In this document: piece by piece, positions 12,136 to 26,905 of the stretch
How positions within the stretch are numbered: position 1 is the first letter of the stretch
Layout: every line of letters begins with the position of its first letter
Made by a program: the position numbers and the translations under genes
Assembly (NCBI GenBank): GCA_960531495.1
Contig: OY482864.1
Span: forward strand, 10,845,396 to 10,909,395
DNA length: 64,000 nt
Direction: 5' to 3'
From: Zeus faber
Lineage: Eukaryota; Chordata; Actinopteri; Zeiformes; Zeidae
Notes under the pieces: model-generated
The model's database searches: none
What the model saw: only the letters and a program-made list of their open reading frames with translations
What the model was told of the DNA's origin: nothing

Positions 12136-14626
12136 TCCAGCTCCAAAGCCTCAGAGCCCAATAATGGGCTCTGAGGAGAACAAGAAGTCCTCAGTGATCA
12201 AGTAGGCTTCCCCCCCCCCCCCCATCCGCTCCATCAAAAACAAGAAAGTGAGCGGAGAGAACCCCCCCGCACCCCCCCACCCCCCACCCCCGTTCCTGCC
12301 AAAATCGTCCCACTTGGAAAACCTGTTCAACTTCCCCTTTTCACGGTTTATAAAAAGCAGGCGAGTGCGGCTGGAGCGGCGAAAGGTTATCGGTAGATGA
12401 AAGAGGCGGTATGATAATAAGAGCGGGAGGCAGGGTCCGCGGATGATTAATGCCACTCTCCTCTACCATTTGCTGTTCATTAACTCACTGTCTGCCATAA
12501 TGGCCCGCACTCAAATGGAAGGGGAGGGCGGCGGTGGAACTTTTGGTTCGGCATCATTAGAAGGCGGGAGGGAGGGAATAATAGAGACTTTGAGGGGGAG
12601 AGAGAGAGAGAGAGGGTACAATAGCATTGAGAATGATGGAGCGAGGGGAGTCGGAGGGAGAAATAGGGGGCTGAGGAGCACGGCGGTTATCTACAACTTA
12701 ATCAAGGCTAATCGGGGGGGAGGAGGGCGGGTTCTGAGATGGAAGAGGGAGGTCAGCAGCGGATGCGCACACTTTGAATGCTTTAAAGTACGCCTTTCCA
12801 GTTACCTGTAAACCATCTCACAGAGATGTTAAAAGCATCAGCGGTCATCTATCAAGCAGTTTCCTCCAGTGCATTAAAGGCTTCGGAGGAAAAAAACCCA
12901 AAAAAAACAGGTTTGCACAATCAGATTTTGGAGCTCCGCCGTAATGCATTTCAATCTACGTCGAAAGCCGACACGGTAGATGGAGAAATATTGAATTGAT
13001 GGCGAGGGTAAAAACAACAGCACGCTAACCACGTAAAAAGCTGAAGGGAAAAGATGATGCAGCAGAGAAGGTACTGTCGGGAGGGGGAGGCGAAAGTGAG
13101 GAGAGCCTCCGATGCGGTTACATTAACGCCGTCAGGGGAAGGGAAAGCGTACATAAACGCCAGGGGCGAGTTGTCATTTCGACGTGTGAGAAGAGCGAGT
13201 CATTTGGAAGAACGCCATTGGTCCCAAAAAAAAACAAAAAAAAAAACGTGCGGCCCGGGAAGCAAACGACGGACGTCCGTCCATTTCGAGCTTCACATTC
13301 CCGTAAGAGACGCCCCTCCAAACAGTAAGCTTCCGACACGCTTCCGGTCAAGCAACCTATAAAGGGAGTCGACCTCCATGAATCTGTGTGTACAATATTT
13401 TATCTTGCCTTAAGGGGGCGGGGGAGGGGGTAGAGACTCGAGGCCACTTCGATATTTCAAACATTATTTTTAGCAATCCACGCTGTGTTGCGCGTTCATA
13501 TTTAATCCCCTTTTGGGCGCTGTTGTCAGTCCCTGAAGTGCATGGCTACAGCTCCGGTGACGTTGCCAAATGTATCATTGTGACATCAACATTGCTCGAT
13601 GCAACGCAGTGAGACAGTTGCGCAGGGCGGTTACACGAGCCGCTCTGAACGGCGATAGGCTGCACAGGGGAACTCCAGGTGCACCAAAAGTCATGTCGTC
13701 GGTGTGTTTGGGACCGAGTGTGTATGGCGAAAATGTAGCTTGGATTTGAAAAAGAAAAAAAAAAAAAAAAAGTGCTGAGAATTTATACTTGTTTGTTTCT
13801 AACCTGTGCTGTCAGCATGCTGGGCATACAACACAGAGTATTTGTGCCATTGAATCTAGGACAGAGTTAGCCTGCAAGTTCTTTATTAATTAAATCGTCA
13901 AGAACTGCTGCAATACCTCTGTCCTGTGGATGACCTGCAGGATGACAAAAGCACAGTTTTTGGTTATGGAGAGCCACCACCAACCCCCTCTCTTTGGAGA
14001 ACTTTATCATGTTAGGTCTATAAACTACTGATCACTACTCCAAGACGGGGAGAATAACCACGGTGAGACAAATAAACAGAACCAAACATTTACACAAAAA
14101 CATGAACATTGGATGACAACATGTATTGAAAAACAGTGAATTAGATCCAGGAAAACTGTAACTACCACTGGTCACGTGGCCTCTTCCTGTCATAGTTATG
14201 GCAGTAAATAAGGGGTGAAGAGAATATATTCATTTTTATATCAGGGGGTCTCATGATTCCGATTCAAAAATCGAAAATCGATAGAAATGAGTGTTGCTTT
14301 TGAACTTCGAAATCATAAGCAGGTTCGCAATTCTCCCCGTATTTTTTTTGGGAGATGTCATGGTCGCCATATGGGGGGGGGGGGGGGTGTCAAGATCCAC
14401 CGGTAAACAAATGCAGCGTGCGCTGGGGGGTGTCGACTGCAGCTCATCTGCCTCCAAAATGACTTTCATGAAATTTGGTCCGGAGTTTGGAGAGCTGTGG
14501 GTGGCTCCGCTGCGCTGCATCCCTCAACACCCACTGTAGCCGCCCACCTCGCACTAGGGCTGCAGGAACCAAATTCGAATAGAATTTGAATATTACAAAG
14601 AAACGACAAAAAAAACCAATATAGTT
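11612..14626. other. Non-coding stretch, no gene seen
   Basis: It holds a repeat-like GC-rich patch with gggtcgacccggggg (about 11685-11880), a (CA)n at 12073-12130, poly-C at 12210-12290 and a block at about 12410-12510 with TAAT-type motifs and little repeat content. It also has A-rich tracts (13750-13770) and a run of about 17 G at 14370-14387. No exon is supportable. Confidence 0.55.
12073..12130. repeat. (CA)n microsatellite
   Basis: This is a pure CA tract of about 58 bases. Confidence 0.97.
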
Positions 14627-14930
14627 CGACATAAGCTCATCCAGTTTGTTGCACAGCAAACGCACATTAGAGAGAAATATTCCCGGTAACCGTGCGCAAC
14701 GTCCGCGGTGGAGACGCATGAGCGCACCGGCGCGTCTCCCTCTCCTCCGGCGCTTCGCTGCGTGCACAAGGGAGAGTGCGCCTCGGACCAGAACGTCCAG
14801 AAATTCCGCAGATGTGGCGAAATAAACCGGACCATCACCGACAGAATGTCCCTCAGCGCAGAGGTTCCCCAACCGTCCACTCGCGGATCGTGCCGGGCGG
14901 GGTATTTTTTTTTTGCCACCGGACCGTGAG
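14627..14930 (-). mobile_element. LINE ORF2 N-terminal fragment
   Basis: A minus-strand frame contains RRRRGRRAGALMRLHRGR followed by LPGIFLSNVRLLCNKLDEL (translated from about 14758 down to 14627). This matches the conserved lead-in found just before the endonuclease domain of ORF2 in vertebrate non-LTR retrotransposons, typically of the form '...LPSILLANVRSLDNKLDEL...'. Upstream residues (LVRGALSLVHAAKR) fit the same reading. The endonuclease and reverse transcriptase are absent: after 14627 the frame runs into unrelated AT-rich DNA. The clade cannot be fixed from this segment. It is an isolated fragment. Confidence 0.65.
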
Positions 14931-16241
14931 AACACGGGTGGGATTCTTTCCAGGAGCAACCTGTGATCTGCTCCGTAGCAGCAGGAAACTGAGTAACTTA
15001 AATCCATTTAGAGTTTTTATTTGCTTTGTTTGGAGAAAAGATCGCTCTGATCGGAGCTGCAGGCAGGTAGCAATTTGTATATATATATATATATAGCAGT
15101 TTTGAGGACACATAGCTCCAAGTGCACACAAAAAGTTTCGTATAATGAACCTGTGACCAAACAAGCATTGCTATTCACCACGTCAGTTGTGACCTTGGTA
15201 CCAATTCTGCCGGAGGCACGTCAAGTTTTTTCGGACAACGATGAAGTAAATTGAAAATCGGCGATGGACGAAACAGGGAATCTGGTAAGCCAGAGCAGGA
15301 AGACTGGGAGAATTTTTGTACCCTGTCCTCGTTTTGTCCAGAGCTACACCAGACCGGGTCATTTTGCTGGCGCCCTTTCGTGATTCCACCCAATGTGACA
15401 CAGCATGTCATACATGATGATCAGAGCAGGATCCAAACATATCAAAACAAATAAATACATAAATAAAGGGAACCATAGTGTCCAAATTACTGTCCATTAT
15501 GCCCTGTCTTCACTTTGTGTAATTACCAGACCATCAGAGCCTTCCAATGAACGAGGCGCTGAGAGGCCTGAGCAAAATGGCTGTGGATAGTAGGGGGAGT
15601 AAAGGTGAGGGAGGCAGGAAAGAGGGGCGAGCTGAGGGAACGAGTGGAGGAGAAGAATGATGGAGCAGGTGGACCCTCATCCATCTTGTTTCCAATGACG
15701 GATATGAGTGGGAGCCTTGGGCTTGCCATCAGCTACTGTGATGGATGAGACATAAGTAGTGGAAAAACCAGCGTGTAGATTCAGATGGCAAGCGTGCAGG
15801 CCTCTGAGGGAGCGTCGCGGTATGAGGGAGGACACCGGCCGGAAACCTTGGAGGGGGGGGGGGGGTTTCCTAAAGACCACCAGCATGCGCCGCCAAAAGG
15901 GTCCTGGAAGCGTCCACGGCAGCATTCATATTGTACGTGTGTCACGTGTGGAATTCAATGGCGCGGTTAACGGTGAAGCACATTGCCGAAGGTGTCTTTG
16001 GGGAGTGCCCAGAGCTGTCTCCATTTATTACATGATCGCTTCATCGCAATTATTTGAGCTGATTATCGTCTTTTGTTTTTTTTTAATCAAAATGTCAAGG
16101 GAATTCTCCGAGCCAACGTGAGAACTGTTGCAACAAAAAAAAAAAAAAAAAAAAAAAAAGGTAATTAAGTGTGTTTCCATCAATTTGGTTGAGGAAAATG
16201 AACTGCTTAACCAAATGTTCAATGTCAATGTCAATAAATGC
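14931..16241. other. Non-coding stretch, no gene seen
   Basis: It contains a short (TA)n at about 15078-15095, a run of G at about 15849-15863 and a run of about 25 A at 16134-16159. There is no supportable gene. Confidence 0.55.
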
Positions 16242-16968
16242 TAGGGGTTTCACGACGACGGATTTTTACTAATTGCCAATTTTTTCACAATAGTAGTCGA
16301 CTACTCGTCTTTTACCTATCATGTAAGGAAGACGCAGAGAGAGGAGTTCTAGGCAATCTCATAAACCCATCGGCTATCGGTCTGAAGACAATTTCACTTT
16401 TTATTATCTTTTCTTTAATTTACTATTTACTACTTGTGAAACAATCCCGTCGTAGACGTAGTCTCTGAACTCCAACCTAGCGTTTCAAGTTGCTAATCGG
16501 ACTGGAAACAACGACGGCCGCAAGGAAGAGGAAGTCGAGGCCCGGATATCTGCTGGCGACACATGTACCCCAGAAATTAGTTAGGGGAACTACCTAATCG
16601 GAACGATCCGTTCATCAGACAGTTCAGCTGAGCGAACGTGGTTCAGAATCACGGGGATTGCGGTTACAAGTGAGCGAATCCCCCTCCTCACCCAAAAGAT
16701 TCAAATCGTTCGCGAACTTCACCACACCGTCACGGAGCCGGAAGAAGCTTGGTGCAGCCCACTTCCGTAATCGTGTGGCTCACTTCCGTAATGGGGTTTT
16801 GCGGTTGTGTTTTCTGTCAATGCGGTTGTGTTTTCTGGCAATGCGGTTCTGTTTTTCATAACTTGCTTGTGTTTTGTCTATTTGCATGTGTTTTCTTAAG
16901 TTGCAGTGCGTTGAGCTCTCAGGGCCACCTTATATTCGGCTGCAATTGACTAGTTGGTGAAACCCCTA
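16242..16968. mobile_element. hAT-like non-autonomous DNA transposon, both ends present
   Basis: The element starts taggggtttcac and ends gtgaaacccct followed by a, a perfect 12 bp terminal inverted repeat. The flanks are ataaatgc (16234-16241) and ataaaagc (16969-16976), an 8 bp target duplication with one mismatch, which is the hAT signature. Its length of 727 bp with no transposase frame makes it non-autonomous. Near the right end, 16795-16900 contains three to four degenerate tandem units of about 21 bases built on gcggttgtgttttctg. The duplicated flank suggests a moderately old insertion. The superfamily call is inference from the duplication length and end structure. Confidence 0.8.
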
Positions 16969-16976
16969 ATAAAAGC

Positions 16977-17269
16977 CTCTTTCTCATGGGTTGGATGTGT
17001 ATTACTACACTACTACTGGCTTATACTATGATATCGCAAAACAATGAAACCCCCGCCCCCCAATAATCTCAATTAATTTGTAAGACAATCGTCATGTGCC
17101 AACAGCAATCAGTGTGTGGCAAAGCCTTCCACCCGGAACATTTTAACCATAAAGGCGGTAGGTTTGTGCTCTGACCAGATGGCTTCTTTAGCCCTGTTTG
17201 TTCTTCAGAAGCCTCCGTCTCATCGTATGCCCGAGGAACAATGTAGATGGATGGATTGACTTATGTGGC

Positions 17270-17318
<49 letters not shown>

Positions 17319-17770
17319 CCCGTTATCCTTTTTGCTCTCATCTGCCAGTTTGTCAGCAAGCTGCCTGCACCGTAGCAGCTGCCAGCTCTGTTGCCGCACA
17401 CCCATCCCCACCTCCCGGATGACTATACACACTGTTCATATCTGCGTGCACGTGTGAATGTCTGTGTTCATGAGAGCTCATCCGTGGAGGAGGCCGCGCC
17501 GGTAGCTGCAGCCTAATTAGTGGCTCGCACGTCCAACTTCCAGTGGAAGTCTGGTGGTAACCTTGTTAGGCTGAATAATCTGTCTTCATCGGCGAGCGAA
17601 GACCAACAGAGAGTCCCTAAGAGCGCTGCTGCAACTTCATCAGTTACGCCGCGGGGGAAAGATCTTTTCAGGATCGGGCCAAACGGGTCTGACACATTAC
17701 AAAGGTATCAGGCACTAGGTGACCCAGTTAGAGTAGCATAGACATGTAAAAAGATGACAGATATGAGCAC

Positions 17771-17801
<31 letters not shown>

Positions 17802-18639
17802 GTAGTAGATAAACTGATAAATGGTTTGGATAAGAAAAAAGATACTATCCAAAAGACGCTTTTGGATACTGTGAAAAAAACTTAAGTAAAGAAGACAGGA
17901 GGCTAATAAAGACTTCATCCCTGAAGAAATCATCACTGGCTCATTACTAGCTCTGCAAAAAGGGATATCAACAAGTTGCAGCATGCGCGAGAGAGCGCTT
18001 ATTCGATTTTTTTTTGTCCTATTTTCAATTTCAAAACAACCAATTTAGTTCTCTTCACTGACGCTTTGAAGACAGCCAAGATCCAGCACATCTCGTGGTT
18101 CTCGTCCTCCAGTCAAGCAGCACAGACCACCCAAAGCAGCACCACGTGTAGAGCAACGGACGACTTAGATAAAACTGGGGCTGAGACGGATACGAGTCAA
18201 GTCAAAAAGTCAAAGTCAAATTGAATACACTGACGGTCTGCCACCATCACCGCGGCCAAAATCTGACCTTACTCTCGTGTTTATTTCGGCTTTTTTGGAT
18301 ATTAGGATTAAATATTTTATACCCAATGTATGCTCTTTGATTGTATAACAAAACTGGGATGGGACTGAGTTCAGATTGTGACCTGTATGACAGAACATTC
18401 AGAGTCTGCAATACTCTGGAACCAGTCATGTGTTCTTTAGAGTGTCCTTTAAAATGAGGACTTGAGAATGGACCTGAGCTCGAGTACAGGGACGAGCACT
18501 GCGACCATGGAACTGATGCAGCCGCAGACATTGTACACTGCTCGTGACCTTGGAGCCTTAACTGCACCTCCCTGGGACAGTAATACTGGTATAACCCAGA
18601 CCCGTTTCCCTAGCTATGACACACACACACACACACAGA
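16977..18639. other. Non-coding stretch, no gene seen
   Basis: It holds (CA)n tracts at 17272-17315 and 17770-17801, and a short CA tract at 18618-18638 touching the Tc1 copy that follows. No exon is recognised. Confidence 0.55.
17272..17315. repeat. (AC)n microsatellite
   Basis: This is a pure AC tract of about 44 bases. Confidence 0.97.
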
Positions 18640-19289
18640 AACCACCACTAATATTGTGTAGCTCCGCCAAAACAGCTCTGAACCGTCGAGGCATGGGCTC
18701 CACAAGTCCTCTGAAGGTGTCCTGTGGTATCTGACACCCATGTGCCCGTTGTAGGCGCTTTCGGCGGTGGACAGGGTTCAGCATGGACACTCTGACCGGT
18801 CTTCTGCTACACAGCCCCAAAAGGAGCAGGCTGTGGTGCACTGTGTGTTCTGACACCTTTCTATCATAGCAGCATTAACCTTTTCAGCAATTTGGGCTAC
18901 AGAATCTCTTCTGTGGGATTGGACCAGACGGGCTAGACTTTGCTCCCCACAGGCATCAATGAGCCCTTGGGCCCCAATGACCCTGTCGCTGGTTGTCCTT
19001 TTATTGTCCACTTTTGGTCGGTACTAACCACTGTATACCATGAACACCCCACAAGACCTGCTGTTTTGGAGATGCTCTGACCCAGTTGTCTAGTCATCAC
19101 CATTTGGCTCTTGTCAACGTGGCTCAGATCCTTACGCTTGCCCATTTTTCCTGCTTCCAACACATCAACTTCAAGAACTGACTGTTCACTTGCTGCCGAA
19201 TATATCCCACTCCTTGAGAGGTGCCATTGGAACGAGATGAGACATGTTATTCACTTCACCCGTCAGTGGTTTTAATGTTGTGGCTGAAC
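18640..19289 (-). mobile_element. Tc1-like DNA transposon, family A, catalytic core deleted
   Basis: Minus-strand reading from 19289 gives the terminal repeat (agccacaacattaaaacca), then transposase pieces in several frames. These are [19 protein letters not shown] and [19 protein letters not shown] (HTH region), [20 protein letters not shown], and VSMLNPVHRRKRLQRAHG. This last piece is joined directly to the far C-terminal segment CQIPQDTFRGLVEPMPRRF. The join near 18735-18745 removes the whole DDE catalytic part. Extreme ends are replaced by microsatellites: CA at 18618-18638 and GT from 19290. It is a dead copy of the same family as 1-420 and 63735-63871. Confidence 0.9.
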
Positions 19290-19315
19290 TGTGTGTGTGT
19301 GTGTGTGTGTATGGG

Positions 19316-19356
<41 letters not shown>

Positions 19357-19370
19357 ATGCATGTGTGTGT
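19290..19370. repeat. (GT)n compound microsatellite
   Basis: This is a GT tract interrupted by atgggcat and ending in gcatgcatgtgtgtgt. It begins exactly where the Tc1 terminal repeat should end. Confidence 0.95.
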
Positions 19371-19810
19371 AGATATGCTACCTTATCATGTGAACACCTG
19401 TAACCTTCATCTCTGTCTTTATCAGCTCGTGTCCCAAACAAAGATGCACTGCTGTGATTTGTGCAACAAAACCCTTCTGTGTACGGTTCCAAGCTGTGGG
19501 GCTTATATGAAAAGATGAAGCGATAGGCCTCAGCGCTGAAGATGTTGCACATACACCTTTATTAAATATACAAGGTTTTTATCTCTACAGATATATATGC
19601 TAGGGGAACGGAGACCAACTATTCGGTGCTTCAAATATATGGTCATACCCATTAAACCCCCTTGTGTTATTCACTGACACTCTCCCTTTCCGTGGAGAGG
19701 TATCACAAACCAATTGTACACTAAGTAGTATTGAATAATAAGTAGTATTGAAATGTCATGATGCTAGTGGTAAAAGGAACAGGCAAATTTGCTTCAGAGT
19801 GGTTAAAGGT
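19371..19810. other. Non-coding stretch, no gene seen
   Basis: It has a minus-strand AATAAA-like motif near 19558-19565 and AT-rich sequence. Two short near-copies of aagtagtattga lie at 19723-19752. No gene is recognised. Confidence 0.5.
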
Positions 19811-20165
19811 TTTGTAGTGGGGTGTCTGGCGTAGGCAGGAAACAAGGCCGTCCGGTGTGTATTTTATTGATAAGTCCAAACAAAATGAAGAACGTGGTCC
19901 AAAAGGGAAAACAGAAAGGCTCACCGGCAAATAACAGAAATGTACACATGTATCAACGTATATAGAAGTCCAGGGCTTAGTTCTGTCGGTGCGTCTCCCC
20001 AACGCACCAATCCCATCACTGCGGGGAAAAACAGAGCCGAAGTAACTTCCTGGTCTGGGGTCGGACGAACCAGGGGAGAGCTCCTCCGCTTGATTCGCCC
20101 CATTCCCGGCGGTCAAGGCGGCAGCTTGCCCACGCCCCCCTGGTCCGCCACGGTTTCAATGTTTC
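19811..20165 (-). repeat. Possible retroelement fossil (LTR-like), family uncertain
   Basis: Read on the minus strand, the stretch holds a TATA-like motif followed by a poly(A) signal (caataaaatacacaccgg) and a pyrimidine-rich tail of the kind seen in fish LTR-type elements. No paired copy and no internal coding region are visible in the window, so it would be a solitary, broken and probably old remnant. It could instead be the 3' part of another retroposon. The family is not recognised. Confidence 0.3.
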
Positions 20166-20519
20166 AAGGTTATGACTGCGGTAGCTGAAAAGTCAGCCAG
20201 ATAATGTCAGAAACGTCATCAATGCACAACACAGCTTGTGAATATTGTGCCTTGTCCATGGATCCCAACCGAAATTATTATTGATGCTATGAGAGCCACA
20301 CGTCCCCCAAGCCATCTCCAAACATCCACAGCCAGCCGACTTGGAAAGGACGCCAAATCACTGTGGTAGAGCTGGACACCCCTGGCCTGCAGACAGTTTC
20401 ACAGATAGCTGCACTGTGGGTGATATCAAACACCTGCTATCCAACACAGGGTATTAAAGCCATGTGCAGCAAGAAAGAGAGAGAGCGACAGACAGAAAAC
20501 TCACTGGCTGGTTTTCATC

Positions 20520-20642
20520 CAATCGGTCGTCTCACTGACTGGCCATCTGATTGGTTGTCTCTCTGACTGGCCATCTGATTGGTTGTCTCTCTGACTGGCC
20601 ATCTGATTGGTTGTCTCTCTGACTGGCTGTCTGTCTGGTTGA
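20520..20642. repeat. Minisatellite, 28-bp unit, about 4 copies
   Basis: The unit is built on ctgactggccatctgattgg followed by ttgtctct. It occurs about three times almost perfectly between 20537 and 20622, with diverged copies at both edges. The 28 bp period is not a multiple of three, so the periodic QSDGQSER-like translation drifts in frame and is not a protein repeat. Confidence 0.92.
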
Positions 20643-20777
20643 GGAAAACGGGAAACTTCAGCTCCCCCGAGGGTGGAGACGCAGCGGCCATCCAAGTACC
20701 TGCAGTTTGTTGTTCTACATAATCCTGTAATCAGACAGATTCATGGCAGCCAACGCTCGGCGTGTGGATTTCCAGAT

Positions 20778-23330
<2,553 letters not shown>

Positions 23331-23930
23331 AACCTATTATGCTCCTTTTACACATTTAAGTTTCTGAGGTCACCAAAACATGTTTTTGATTTTTTTTTTT
23401 TTTTTGCAGAAAATACCATTAAGATTATGCATTCTAGCCATTTTGACATGCCTCTAAACCCGGAATTTTAAAACGGGCTGTTTCAGTGTGGTTTGAGCTT
23501 TACTCCGGACTCTTTCATTTACTCTGCAACTTTCACTGATTTCACCTTATCTGTCGCTGAATCTGAATCATTGATTTTCGATCTAGGGGGCCTCATTTAA
23601 AAGTTTGTTCCGACTTTCTTTGCCGTGCTCCAGGCTTGTGGGAGACACGACACCAATAGAAATGTAGAACCAATAAAACACAATAAATACATATACAATA
23701 TAAACAGTGTTTTAATTGGTTTTCTTTGGAGAAAAGCACAGCTGATCGGATGGAGCAGATGACCATGAAAAGAAATTCGTCACGAGCTGACCTCAGCTCG
23801 TGCAAGGGAGAAAAACACCTTTGGAAAACCGAGCGTTCAGAGCGGTTGGAAGCCCGAGCGAACATCCGACATTGTAACCTTATATATATATGACAGAAAA
23901 TAAGGAAAAGCATAATAGGTCCCCTTTAAG
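23331..23930. mobile_element. TTAA-type (Kolobok-like) non-autonomous element, copy 1
   Basis: The left edge reads acctattatgctcctttt and the right edge reads cataataggtccccttt, an inverted pair. TTAA follows at 23926-23929. Blocks shared with the copy at 58158-58959 include gattatgcattctggccatt (here ctagccatt), aaaacgggctgttt, cactgatttcacct, aaaagtttgttc, and ttggttttctttggagaaa. No transposase frame is present. The left TTAA and outermost bases are lost. Assignment to the Kolobok-like group is inference from the TTAA target and the AAGGGG-type end. A small perfect inverted repeat (acgagctga, 2-base loop) sits near 23780. Confidence 0.7.
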
Positions 23931-26809
<2,879 letters not shown>

Positions 26810-26828
26810 GTATGTGTGTGTGTGTATG

Positions 26829-26876
<48 letters not shown>

Positions 26877-26905
26877 CACACACAGATAGATATACATACA
26901 CATAC
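26810..26905. repeat. Compound (TG)n(TA)n(CA)n palindromic microsatellite
   Basis: TG units (26814-26824) and TGTA units pass into a (TA)n core (about 26833-26865), then (CA)n (26869-26884) and (CATA)n-like units. The two flanks are roughly inverted copies of each other, so the tract can fold back on itself. Confidence 0.9.

Noticed and set aside
14444-15007. 187-codon minus frame as a host gene
   Set aside because: Its only recognisable part is a LINE ORF2 segment, and the rest crosses unrelated sequence.
20520-20642. CRISPR-like array
   Set aside because: The 28-bp units are directly adjacent with no unique spacers, and the host is a vertebrate. It is a minisatellite.
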